A stretch of DNA of 64,000 nucleotides from Hermodice carunculata. Lineage: Eukaryota; Annelida; Polychaeta; Eunicida; Amphinomidae. This document shows, piece by piece, positions 36,101 through 49,800 of the stretch; positions within the stretch are counted from its first letter, which is position 1; every line of letters starts with the position of its first letter. Made by a program: the position numbers and the translations under genes. The notes beneath the pieces are model-generated. The model was not told the DNA's origin and ran no database searches. It worked only from the letters and a program-made list of their open reading frames with translations. The DNA lies in the NCBI GenBank assembly GCA_964020975.1, contig OZ026624.1, forward strand, positions 27,376,556 through 27,440,555, in the 5' to 3' direction.

Positions 36101-37065
36101 TTGATCAAAGCTAAATCTTGACATAAGTTCGCTGTTGGTGTAGTCCTATTACAAGAGCCTGTATAATTTTTCTCAGGGCCAAGTTTTGACTGATTCAACA
36201 ACTTTCCAGGGAAAATTTGTTGACCCGAACCATTGTTATGGACTTGGCTCTTTTGTGGTTACCGTAGGAATGCTGGTTACTGAAATAAGGGCCCCTTTAC
36301 AAAGAATATGAATCTAGAGACGATATGTCAATTCCCAATAAATCGACTTTTGTCGGAATTGGCAATGAAAAACTTAAGTCGGGGGAGGGTTTGTCAATTA
36401 AACATCAACTCTTAGGACTACAAAGTGCCTCCTTCCATTTTGCGAAGCTCTGCTTTCCTAGTCTCCTTTTTCGGATGCCTTGGATATTGGGCGTTCAGAC
36501 CTATATGGAGTTTGAAAAGCATCTTTCAAGAGTCTTTTATATAGTGCTGCGGATAAGGAAGGCTGTCTCTCTTGAACAGGCAATATATTTACACTTTCTT
36601 ACATTGGAGTGTAATTTCTTTGGCCAGTGCTTCGGGTAGAAAACTTTTTCAGTGTGATATGTATTTTGATGTTCCTGTCAATTACACTAAAAATAATTGG
36701 CAGTAAAAACACAACTTCAGAATTATAATTGGACAAGGTCATAATGGGCAGTCAAGCGAGTACATGTTTTTTGTGGAGGTATTTTTGTTATCACTTTGCC
36801 TGGAAGTTATCGAAGAAAAAGGGCAGCTTAAATAAATATGGCAATTTAACCATCATTTTGACTTCAAATAATCAACATGACATCGGACAGGTCATTATGG
36901 CATTTTCTAGTAATGAAATTCGCCGACAAAGTGACAAACCTTTAAGATACCATCCTAACTCTGTGCGTACTTTACGTGCCTCAGTATTCTATTCTTGTGA
37001 AATGTTAGGATTATAATGGTCTACACTTAAAAAGCAAAAAGCAAAAAACAAACACACACAAACAA

Positions 37066-37102
<37 letters not shown>

Positions 37103-40100
37103 GAGGAATGTGTATCTCATGACCAGGTATTAGGTTTCTGGCTATTAAGTAACAATCTCGCGCCTCCCAGAGCGGCACCCTCACTTCCCTTGTTTCTTGA
37201 AACTTAGTGCATGGTTGATTCCGTGTAAATGCGACTGAAATTTGAAACAAAAACTTCAATTGTTAAATTTTAAAGAAGAAAAACGGCGCATATTAATTTT
37301 GTGAAACCAAATGCTAAGATAGATGACAATCCACTTTCGCCCATTTTAATTCCGCTCATTTAGGACCAGCGCGAACTTATACTAGGCCGTAAAATTTGAA
37401 GAAATACAGTACTGTGTTTTTTTAAGGACAAGTAAGACACCAAAAACCTTTGCATGGGCGATTTTGAGATTTTAACGGTTTTTACAAGATGAATGTTCTT
37501 TCTATAAGTTGTCATAATTTCAAGCTTTTAACTAAAGGAGAAACTTGAGAAAAACGAAAAAATAGGCATGCGGTCATCTGAACGTCCATGTGTCATTCAT
37601 TTGGTTTTCACAGCCAAGCGGAAAAATGCGTCCGTCAATCGCACTTTACAGTCTGTCACGTGGCTACAGGTAGCAACGGCTTATGCCAAGAGGGGAGTGG
37701 TATCAAGGCGGCATCGCAAAATCAGGCTGCATGCCGAAAGAAAGTTTGTGGGCAGCGCAAAGATGCAAACATGCTAGCATATCATAGCCTTAGTGGTTTG
37801 CTTTATAGTTATCTATCTCGCTTGTTTTGCGCTCTTAGGAAAGAAGACTTCAAATGTTCAGGAGGAGCGGGACTCGTCCGACGATATCCCTTAAAAGGCC
37901 GTGCCGCAATGGATTACCCCAGTGAGCCTGCACACTAAAGACAGGCGTGGAAAAAACTGGCACTTAAATCAACAACACCCACGTACATAATATTTTATCG
38001 ATGATGAAATAAAAGTACAAATAAACACATCGAAATAAGCAGAAGCGTGAACATAAGAGAAAACACACAAAATAGCGATACAAACCTGAGGTTGGAAAGA
38101 GAAATGACACTCATTCAGAAAATAACTACAAAATAATGACAAACTAAGTAAAATGTACAGACAAGTCAAACAAGCTAACAGATAGGAGTGAATAGGCCTA
38201 CTATAAAACACTATCCCTAAAAAGGATGAAGAGGTAGAGGTGGAAGACCAAAACCGCCACCCGTCAACTCACCAAGAGGGGCCGTAGGCCGCCCTTTCGA
38301 AACAGCGCAACACAACTTTATCTGGCTGGCTTAACGTCATGGGGCCCGGAGGGCCGCCTCCATGACGTCACGCTTTAAAACCAGATTGTCGCTGTCCCCT
38401 TTTGATAGATCGCTGAATGCTGTTTCCCATACTTCAAAGGCTCCTTTATTCATGTGGTTGGCCAATAATTTATTGACAACCTCACCAAATGTTAAGGGAC
38501 GATGTGTACTACGTTTTGTGCAAATATCGGCGCAACTTAAGCAAACGGTATAATGTCAGAGCCAAATGATCAACAGCAAAGGCCTTTGAAGCTTGTTTTC
38601 TCGGAAATGAAATACGACGAGAACGCCACCTAAGCGATTTTCAAAATTTTGCTTTGTTCTTTTTCTATGAAATGAAGAAAATAAGCATCTTAAAAATCTA
38701 AGAGAAAATTAAAATGTCAAACTTTAAAGATTGATAACAGAAAAACTAAACCAAACATAAAACAAAGCAGGGTAATTTATTTGTGGCCAATATGTCATTA
38801 AGATGCAAGTTAAATTATGATTTTATCACAAATAAGTAGTAACTTATATCTACATTTATGGGGTTGCTGCTTTGCGGTGAACTTTCAATTGTTTGTTCAA
38901 CAATTAACATCACAGACACCCAAAATAAGGAATTTATAAATTCTTCGGAGTACGATGATTAGACACATAAATGATTTGTTATCCTAACGCAAGTACATTT
39001 TGAGCTAGGATTGATTAAAGTGGGATTTATTTTTGGTGTCTTAGCTGGCCTTGAGGTGCCTGCTCTTACTTACGGTGTATGTAACATAGTGGTACAAAAA
39101 CTTCCACTGTGTCTCTGTTGTTGTGTACAATGCAAGCCCATCAGTGTACACATGTTTAAGTTTTGTAAATATGTGTACTTTCTTTGCATGTAAATAGTCT
39201 AAGATTAATTTTTAAAATACGAAGGGCATTTTATTCAGGGGGTCTGATTGACACTTTGAGGAAGGATTACAACAATGCTATTGGCATAGGGTTGAAAATA
39301 ACGACCATGTACAGATAACAGTAAAACTTAGGTAGCCATTTTTTTGCGTTAGAAGGAATGGTCTTTATGCTATTGAATGTTTTAGCGCCTGCAATGAACA
39401 TTGGAAACTATTTCCATTTTGGAGCTACAAAATTAGATTTAGAACTGAAATATTGCCAAGCAAAAGTGCTAAGTTAACCCTTGTCTTTATATAGCCGTTT
39501 ATTTCACAACGATTCATCCATCCAGTTTTGAGTGACGCTTTCTCAAAATTGCCAGGTCTTTTGTATATTCTTGTATATATACTCATCAAAAAAGAAACTT
39601 ATATCAGAATACACTTAAACATTATTTTATTTCTTTATGCTCTAGAGGCCAAATAATAATGTTATATTAATGAAGCATAATGTCTTTCATATGTTGCGAT
39701 GAAAAATGGTCGCTGCTGCTATAGTTCATTGGACCGTAGAACAAAAGGCATTGAGGGTGAAAGGCGAATCTTGCAAGTTCAGTAAGGGGGTAACCTCCAT
39801 GTTCTCGGATGCACTCCTCAATGCGTTTTCGCATGCTTCTCACTACTTTGTTTATAAGGGTCTGTGAAATGGCATTCCATTGGTCGTCCAACAGTCTTTT
39901 CCAGTCATCTGCTGAACTTGTCTCCCTCAAATGCTGCTTCACACGTCTCCCCAGTGCATCCCACAGATGCTCGATGGGGCTCAAGTCTGGAGACTCAGCA
40001 GGCCACTGTAGACAAATTATCCCCTGGTCTTGGCATGATGGTAACTTGATGGATTTCCATGTAGGGGCTGTTAAAGGCGGCAGTTTATAGGATTTCTAGG

Positions 40101-40759
40101 GTCTGAGGTGATCACCTGGGTCATTGATGCCACAAAGAACAGGTGCAAAATGATACTGGTTTGATCCAGTGCATGGCAGATTCTTGTGCCATTTTTGAGA
40201 CAGGAACTTCAATTGTGTTGCTTCATCTTATGCAAACGAAATCTGTCACTTTTGTGAAGTTGGCGTTATACAACTAAGGTGAGGTCACATGACTATCTTT
40301 TGGACCAACTATTTTGGCTGTATATGTTACAAAAAAATCTAATCTACTTTATATTGCAGTATAAGTTTCTTTTTTTTTGACGAGTATATTTTTTATATCA
40401 CTACCAAAGATAAATAAGGAAACTTTCATTGCTCAGAAAATGATATCTGCTCAGGGCATTAAGAAGGATGACTAAATGCAAATCCCTTAAATACTGTCAT
40501 AATTTTGAACGACACACATTTTAATACAAACAATATAGTGGTTCTAATCAGTCCCCTGTGAAATAATCCGCTCATCTGTAAAAATACATCCAGTAAAGCT
40601 TTGACTGTGAATGGTTTCCTAAACATCACCATTAGTGACGACATCTTAGTTTAGTTTAGTTTAGCTTAAACATATTTATTTATACTGGACTACCCTATAG
40701 TACAAGAATTACTAATAACAGTGGGTTCTCCAGACAAGGAGAGACGCACAATAATATAT

Positions 40760-40849
<90 letters not shown>

Positions 40850-41038
40850 TTATATATATATATATATATGTTACCATACAGATGTATACATATGAAACAA
40901 GTGATATCTTCATATACAAATATCAGCAGTTAATAGGACATTGAAAGGCTCAGATTGAGAATATAATGTAACTTAAAGATAATTGGAATACTATTCTCTA
41001 TTGACAATAGAAGCTGGGCGTAATTATTGCCAGTTAAT

Positions 41039-41083
<45 letters not shown>

Positions 41084-44000
41084 TACAACATATATACAAC
41101 ATAGGTAGTGTGTTTCTTATGTAATTTGGTCAGTAGGTGACACGTCACAATGGCTTAACAGTGAGGAGAGAATAAAACTATATGATTATGGAAGGGATTA
41201 GAAAACAAAACGTCCACTTTCAAGTACATAATTTTGTACTGCATCAGATATCAGTATGTTAAGAAGATCAGGATGTTCTTTGCTGCCAAAGAGGAATGTA
41301 TGAATTAGTCTTTCGCTATCTGTGTGGATTATCAGGTCAGGGTGAACGCCAGGAGCTAAAAGAAGTATTGTATTATCCAATAGGATCTTTCTAGGGGAGG
41401 TATGTTTAGGACACGAAAGAAAGAAAGTAGTAAAAGCAGGAGCAAGTAGCACTTGGAACTATATTTGCTTGACAGAGGTCAAAGTTAAGCCTGGAAGAGC
41501 CTAGCCGTAGCTGGGTTAGGCAGATACAACAAAAATGAAGCACGTACGAGAAAAGGTCGAGGTCATTGTCCATAGCCAGCGGGGCTGAGTTTTGACTTAA
41601 AGATTTGGAGCGAGATTGAATATCTAATGTCCATAGGTAAGTTGTTTCAAAGTTTAATTGTATCACGGCCAAAGGAGTTGTCAAAGCAGAGAGTCCTGCA
41701 CTGAATGGTGTGTATGGGTTTAGAATGACGTGTTGCACGACCAAAGTTGGCAGGAGATGGGTTACATAAGAAGGAGTAAGATCATGGGTCATTTGTAGAA
41801 CAAGATTAATTTAAAATATTGGTGACGATTAGCGAGGGTAGGCCATCCGAGTCCTTGTAAAAGTTTCAAGTGAGAAATGTGTTTTAGGGCACGGGTGCAT
41901 ATTTTGGCTGTGTCATATTGAATAGATTCGAGTAAATCTGACAGCCCTTGACCACAGTTAACGAAGAGGACACAACCATATTCCAAAATTGGTCCAACCA
42001 TACAGAAATAAAGCCTGAACAGGATTTTTTTCAGGAAAGTTTGAGTTTAAACCTGCGAAGGAGAGCAATGCGCTGGTTGGCTTTATTGACCATATGGGTA
42101 ATATAAGTATGCCAAGATAAATTACTGCAAAGAGTTATACCTAAATGGTCTGAGAGGTGGCCGCAGGTATAGCTGATGGACCTATATGAACAGGTGGATG
42201 GAGAGGTTTAATAATTTTGGCAGTGAAGACAACAGATAAAGATTTCAGGGCATTGAAACTGACACACCTAAAATTTTCCCAATTTTAAATATATAGAAGG
42301 TTTGTATTTAAGTGGTGAGCAGATTACATTGGATTATGAACGATTTCGAGTAAGCATGGGTCATCAGGGAAAAACCTCACATCACAGGAAAGATTGTCAA
42401 CAATATCATTGTTGTACACCAAAATACGAAGTGGAGCCGGTATGGATCCCTGGAATACGCCAGCTTCAATTGGCAGCCAAGAGGACACTTGGCCATGAAT
42501 GACCACACGTTGAAATTGATTTGAGAGATAGCTTTCGATCCATGAAACAATGTTAACAGAGATACCTAACTGACGTAGTTTAAAAAGGAGGCCAGCATGC
42601 CAAACTTTGTCCAAGGCCTAAAAAATATCTAGAAAGATCATACATTTTTCTTTGGAATGTCCTTGGCCATAGTAATTGTTATGGACAACATATACTAGCT
42701 AGTTAATTGTAGGATAACCCGCCTTGAACCTAGAGTTCTTGGGTGTGAGTAGATTGTTGTCATATAGGTATTTTTAAAGGGATTTCAAGATCAATCATTC
42801 AAAGACTTCGGAGACGCACAGCAGAGATAAAGGGCGATAATTACTTTTAATTTGCTTGTTGGCCTTCTTAAACACGGGACATGTATTAGCTTTCTTCCAG
42901 GAGTCAGGGAAATTGGAAAGGCGGAGAGAGAGATTAAAGATTTTAGTGAGAATCAGCCGTATTTTAAGTAAAGTATTCCCTATGTTATCAGGGCTTGACG
43001 CAGATGAGAGATTAAGGGAGGAGAGGATACTCCTTACATTGCCTTCATCAAAGTGGATATAATGTAGGTGTGACTCAGTTCGAAAGTAAACTGGGGCAGG
43101 GGTGCGGCGTCAATATCGAGAGGAATTCAACATTGGCTTGCAAAGTATTCATTGAAAATATTGCACTTTTCGGCGACACAGAACACATTTTTTTCATCTT
43201 CGATGAGTGGATGAGTGGAGGGATGTCTTCATGAATTTTGCATTCCAGTACAGACTTCGAGAGACTCCACAACTGCTTAGGATTAATATCCTTGTCGTCG
43301 AGTTGACGGCTCAGTTTGCGAAAATATGAGCGCATAGATTGTCTGATTAAGTTAATGACTCTATTGCGATATTTGTTGAACAGTTGGTAAAATCTATCAA
43401 TTTTCGTGTTAGTACCATAGGTATAAGTACGTGGACTACGAGATATTCTCTTGAACCGTTTCCATGCTCGGTTTCCTGGACGAATGCGTTTCCTAATTAC
43501 AGAGGTTATCCATGGTTTATTGCCAGGGCGGATAGTGATTTCCCTGAAAAAGTTGAATTTCTTCAATTTTACCGGCACTTTTTATGCTGCGAACATTTGA
43601 GTGACAAAGTTTGAACTGTTTATAAGAAGATGTATTAGGACCGGGATTCGGGTGAACATCAATAGACAGAAGATGTAAGATAGAGTTGAAATGATGTGTA
43701 TAAGGCAGTGGATCCTTTAAAAATGATGTTTGCAAGCGAAAGTGATACAATGCAGAGAGAAATGATTATTTGATTGTCAACAGTGCAGTCCAGGTGATGG
43801 GAAGCTGTGAAAGAAGTATGCTCGATGAAAAAAAAAGACCAATATTATTCTACACTGAGCGAGACTAATACCCATCAGTGACAGAGAACAGTATGAGATT
43901 CCGGCTTGCAGGCATGTAGATACGTTTGTTAGGGTGGTGTATAAAGTGTAACAATGCCCCATGGTCTATTATTTTGAATCTTTGCATTGGAAGTGGAGGG

Positions 44001-46848
44001 GTTAAGAAACCAATGTCATTGATTGAACAGATGGTATGCTCAGGAATAATACACACAGACCATAGAAGGTAGATAGCTGACCTACAGAGAGTTACCAAAA
44101 GATGTACACATGTACCATTGTGACGTAACATAGAGCAATGTAACAGAGAACAATAATACTAAGGATGGCAACACTTAAAGAAAAAAGAGCAGAATGTGAA
44201 ATTGGAGCATTTTCTGCAGAAAGAAAAAAAATTGAGTGTGACCATATAATGCAAAGGAAATATGTGTAAAAAAGTGTGAATTAACTTGCGTTAATGGACG
44301 AGCGGTTGGACAGAATATGGCGAGAAGGTAAAGTTTGAAATAGGTGTACACTTGTTCAATGAATGAGCTATTATTAGGAAGGTTGATGTGGTGTATCTGT
44401 TAAGGCATGTGATGGCTGGAAAGCAACATACATTGATAAACATTGAAAATATAAAAGTCACATTGACAATGTTAGGCATAGGCTAGCATGAGTACACATC
44501 AAACGTCTGTAAATGCAAGGATCATAATGTTTTACTTGGTTGACAAAGTTACGTGTAAAAGCATGTCATAAGCTCCGCACAAGGACCATTCAGGTTTCCC
44601 GCAGAAATCGAAAGAGGCAAATAACAATGGAATAAACTAACGACATCTAAGATTTAAAAAAATGCAGCTCGCAAAATCAGTGGTAACTTGTAGCATAAGT
44701 AACTGTCAACCAGTTGAAAAAAAAAGCCTGGGGATTTAACAGTCTTTAGGCGACAGGGCCACGTGAGAGTGTAGTTCAGGCATGCAATACAAATACAATC
44801 ACAGGCTATGTGACTTAATATATGAAAGAAAGTAAACCATAACGTTTATCAAGATGTAGATTGAATGTGATTAATGCAATGATGTCAAGAGTAGGCTATA
44901 TAAACCCATAGCGTAAACTGTGGGTAAACTAAATACACCCGTAATGCAATACAATTGATTGAACACTTTGATCATGTCATTTTCACTAGAGTATCACATT
45001 ATAATTTTGGGGTTTAGAAGTACACTTTGGCTCGATTGGATACACAAGCTCAACTGTCCGCTGAGGCATTAATGTGGTAAAGTGGGGATAAAGAAAACTC
45101 AATAAACAGTAAAACTGGAATAATTATCACCAAGAATCGCACATGTGCACACTAATATCACACGGATAGCACAAAACTTGGCATCGTAATGATGAGGTTA
45201 TAACCTGTAAAGACTTAAAACCTAGGATCGAAAAAGTGTCATGTGCCACTCCATGGACCTCTCCAGATCTGTGTGGGAGTGAATTTGGACGACACGACCA
45301 TTGGGGGGACCACCGGTAGTATGACCCTATCTATTCAGTTCATGAACATACAAGCATCCGTCGCAAGACCAGCATGAGTGGATTTTCTTGCGGTGCTTTA
45401 ATTGTCGACCTTGGAACAATACCTGTAACCTCTTTTGGGGTCAGCTCCTCTGACACAAATAGATCATTGCACTTGCGACGAGCGCCAAAAACAAGGCGCT
45501 TAGATTTGTATGAGGTACATTTTACAATAAAGGCCCTTGACTTCCCCAGGCGTTCTTTCCCAACACAATGAAACCTATCTATGTCCGTGATATTTAGATT
45601 CACCCCAATTATTTTAGCCTGATCCAACACAATCTGATCAGTATCTTCCTGGTGGCTTTCCGGCTGATTTGACCATATCCTCAGGCTGTTGCATCGACTA
45701 TACTGTTCAAGATCATCCTGAACAGATTGAATATCATCTAGCTTTCTCTCCAAAAAAAAAACGATCTGAGCCTTAAGATTATCTACCTCCTGCTTATGAA
45801 AATTATTTGTGGCTGCCAACTCTGTCTTGAGATCCACAACACGTTTAGTAAGGTTTTCTAAAGAACGTTCATTGATCTTATTATGCGCAACAATGCCACA
45901 TGGATCCTTCAATATTGAAAGAAAGTCACTGACCATCGTGGATCTGGCATCCGCAACATCAGATTCAGCAACATGCGGCTGTTTTCCATGTGGAGATATT
46001 CCTGTGGGTGATTCCCACGGACGTTTCATACCCTTGCCCGGTCACGGGCACCAACATTTGGAGCAGAGGTTAGATTATCTGTGGCATTGGTTTCACCTAT
46101 GTCCCCCATTGTAATGCTAGTGCTATAGCGGGAGCATTAAAATATATTGTAGCGGCCAAATGTCAGTAATATCCAAAGTTTGCTCAGCCCGGCGATCCTC
46201 GTTTATATTCCCAAAAAGGTCATTATGCCATCAGAAATATACTGTGAAATGTTTCAGGAAAAAGTAAATCCACGTATTACACAAAAAAAGGAAACTTTGT
46301 GGAAACCACTGACAATATACTAGAGAATGAATGATCACGTGACCTAAGCGCCAATTAACAGATTGAATCCATGAAACTTGTAATGACACACGGACATTTT
46401 TTTATCTTAAAGTTTTTCATAGAGGTAAACACGTTACTGTGAAAGTATTTGGCACAGACAAAGTTTACCACCTCATCATTCAAAAAGTGACAAAACCTCA
46501 ATTTCACTGATTTGGTGGTTTTAGGTAACCCGTGCACCTTAACGTATTTGTGTGTCTATTGGGCCGGAAAGAAGACAAGATCAACTCCTCTGCAGGAATT
46601 CTTAGATTTGTCACAGCTGATTCAAACATTATTTTCATGAATTGCATGAATACCTTTCCAGAAAATCCAAATAAAACGGATAAGCCTCCTACAGTTACAC
46701 CTACAGCCCGGCGCTCACCAGGGTCGACAACCAGGGCAAGACTGAAGTCATTGTCTCAAGTAAGTCATATAATCTACTTCATATCATGGCGTTACAAGGC
46801 CAATAAAATTTACCCTGTGCACATGTAAATGCACATGTATATGTTTGC

Positions 46849-46890
<42 letters not shown>

Positions 46891-49800
46891 ACGGGGTGGG
46901 TGGGTGGGTGCATGTTTGTGAATTTGTTTTCATATATTACAAATGTTTATTCTATAATGAACTATTAATATTCATTTAATGATAGTTTACTCTGTCTCCC
47001 GTGACCAACATTGGCCAAATCACCTCGTGCATAGGCCCTGGAAATTTGCTACATAACTCCTGTTTTTGAGGACATTCTTTGAAGAATTTATTCCAGGCGA
47101 TAGATGATGTACTGAAGGTCATACAAGTGTGCTTTCTGGGCTTGCTGGGCCTGTGGGATTGGACATTTCTGAGTTTTTACATGTGCCAGCTTAGAAATTG
47201 AAAATACCCGCCATGTCGAACTCAAATATGTCTGGAGCTTCGAAAGGTGGTAAAGGCGAACCTATAGTGCAGCCAACAAGGTAGTTACTGGTGGGGCTAA
47301 TTCAAGAAATGGAACACCAAACCCTAAGGAAACTGTTGCTGGTATAAAGCGTCCGTGGATCGACGACTGTCCCATAGGATACTCATCTCCCAGTACCAAG
47401 CCACATTGAGAACCGACTGATATGGACTTGGACAGATCTGGTCACAGCAATCCTATTGACGAAGACGAAGATTTCTTCGCAAAACTCACTAGGCCGCGGA
47501 TTGAGACATGGCTAAAATAGATCGTCGGCAAAGTGATTAGAGCAGAGGTTAGCATTCAATCCCGAAAACGTGTTGCTTTGGAGAACAGAATGTCTCTGTT
47601 GGAAACAAAACTGTTGAAGGCACTGACATGATTGTGTTCAACCACATAAAAAGTCGCGGTTCAAAATACAGAGACACGAATTTAGCCATTCTCACATAGT
47701 AGGGAAACCATGCGAAGGCAAACCACGTGCCAGTATTGCCAAAATCGTATCGTAGAGGGCCAGGGAATGAGAACATCATGCAAGGAAAAAAAACAATAAT
47801 AAAAAAATTTCAGGGGATCTAACTCGAAAATAAGCGCACCTAATGTCTGTTGCCAATAGTCTGAGAGGTGACAAGCATATTCATTCCTGCTTGTCCAGGG
47901 AAGGACAACTTTAGGTAGGTGAGCTCAATGCCTGGGGTCACGGTAACCCTGCAGGTCGTGTAGTTCAAATCAATTCCAAGGATGACCTTGAGGTATACTT
48001 CAGACACACCTAATGTGACTACCAGCTGTACTGTTACATGTTGGCAATCACTGTGTATTGTTTACCTCTTCTTATTTTGGAATCAGTGTGTTTCGTGTAG
48101 GCCCTATTTCACTTTCTTAAAAATTCTTTTTCTTCAGGGTAGTGCTCAAAATTTTGTTTGTGTGTGTGTGATCCTGCATGGGACCCTCATTGCATAACAC
48201 GCCCCAAGTTGACCTGTCAATGTTTGCACACAGGCTCATGATATACTGTATCCAAGTTGCTCTACCATCGATTCTTCACAATATCACGAAGTCAACGGCG
48301 TATTATATAATATTATGCTAAGTGTGTATGTCATTGATACTCACTATTATCTGTTGCAGTGTGATGGTTTTTGTACACTTGGGTACTAAATGACAATAAA
48401 AATGTATCCTATTATTATATAATACTTCTAGGCTGTTACAAATGTCCCTATTCATATGCCCAGAGTTTTACCTATGTATTCTTACCTTTTTATTTCTTTT
48501 CCCAACTGATATTTAATTATACAATTGTTGCAGTTCTGTTTGCAATGGTTTTTATCCTACATTTTCTTCTCCATTCTTGTCTGTCCCTGTTTTGTTTGTC
48601 TTGCTCATCCGCCTACATTTTATGTGCATACGTTTTTTTTCACCTAGTACAAGTTAATTTCTTCATTTCCCATAACCTTACTGATTTTCGGGTAACTCTT
48701 TCCTTCTGCATAGTATCATTGTTTCTTATCAACATCTGTCGAAATAGGTTTCTTTCTTTTTACCATATCCTAACGGCTTAAAACGATTTCTCTATATGTG
48801 CTATGGATGTTCACTTAAATTTTGGTCCTAGCAGATACCCTTATAGCCATTTTAGGATCTGCCATTCAAATGTTCGTTGTATCAAAAATCCGGAACAACT
48901 CTACAAAATCCACCTCCTCGCTCAGACGCAAAATCTTTATGTAGTTACATTCTCTGAAAGATGGCTTGATGCTAAATATCCTGAACAACTTTTTTCTTCG
49001 AAAATTTTCACCGCCCCCCCCCCCCCCCCCCTTCCAAACAGACCCATCTTCTGGTATAGGCGGAGGTTTATTGACGTTTGAAGAACCCTCACTCCCATTT
49101 TAAGAGGTCAGATTTGGAGATAGGGGCAAGGACACCGAAGTTTGTAAAAAATCAAAACAAACCCGGTCCGTCGGTGATGATTAGATCCAACAGACAATTT
49201 GAATATTATTCGTTAATTGGGGGGGGGGTGGTGATCAATAAGCTGAAAAAATTGTATTGGGAGACAAGTTTGTGGAGCGACAAACCAAGTTCACTGTCCG
49301 AATGCGTGGAATTCCAAGCAGTACACTGATTGTTAAAGTCACTAATTAGATGTCAGGACTGTTTTCGATATCTATGGAGCTCAAATAAGCCAAAGAAGCT
49401 AAGATCAAATCACAGATTTCTGCACACTGGCTGGGCGCACGATAACAATTTCCTATCAACACTTTGCCACGCTGTGTCGATAATACGATCCAAATGCATT
49501 CACTATTTTCATCTTTGAGGTCAGTACGACTCAGTAGTCCATTATACTTTCAACCTTTTCAAGTTCAATGACACATCCTTCAAAAGGCCGGTATGGGGCT
49601 TTAAAAAAAAGGCCAATTTTCCCGACCCCAACGCCGCCTTATCCTCTGCTCTGTGAGACATGGGCACTGCTGTTTTGGACACGCTTGAGGACATAGTGTC
49701 ATACTGGTCCGATTTATTGCTAACCACTGCTAAAGATTTTACCCCGATAAGGAAGTCATCATCCCGCCAAAGTGCAAACCCTGGATAACTTCAGTTATTA

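Larger units (their letters stand above)
40646..46130 (-). mobile_element. LINE F: non-LTR retrotransposon, same family as C and G
   Basis: On the minus strand: ORF1 (46111-45340), spacer, a 2A-like motif and EN start (43750-43570), EN-RT linker, RT pieces (about 43.06-42.32 kb), post-RT region and Cys-rich tail (42.0-41.2 kb), and 3' UTR. The 3' end reads TTGTGCGTCTCTCCTTGTCT, later GGGTAGTCCAGTATAAATAA and then a TAAAC tandem tail (TTTAG repeats at 40646-40666 on the plus strand). Most of EN is deleted. The length of about 5.5 kb suggests the copy was nearly full length apart from this. It lies in intron 2 of the GAIN gene, antisense to it. Confidence 0.87.

Noticed and set aside
36325-36639. 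104-codon plus-strand open frame in intron 2
   Set aside because: No motif or splice fit to phase 1 on both sides; no support beyond length.
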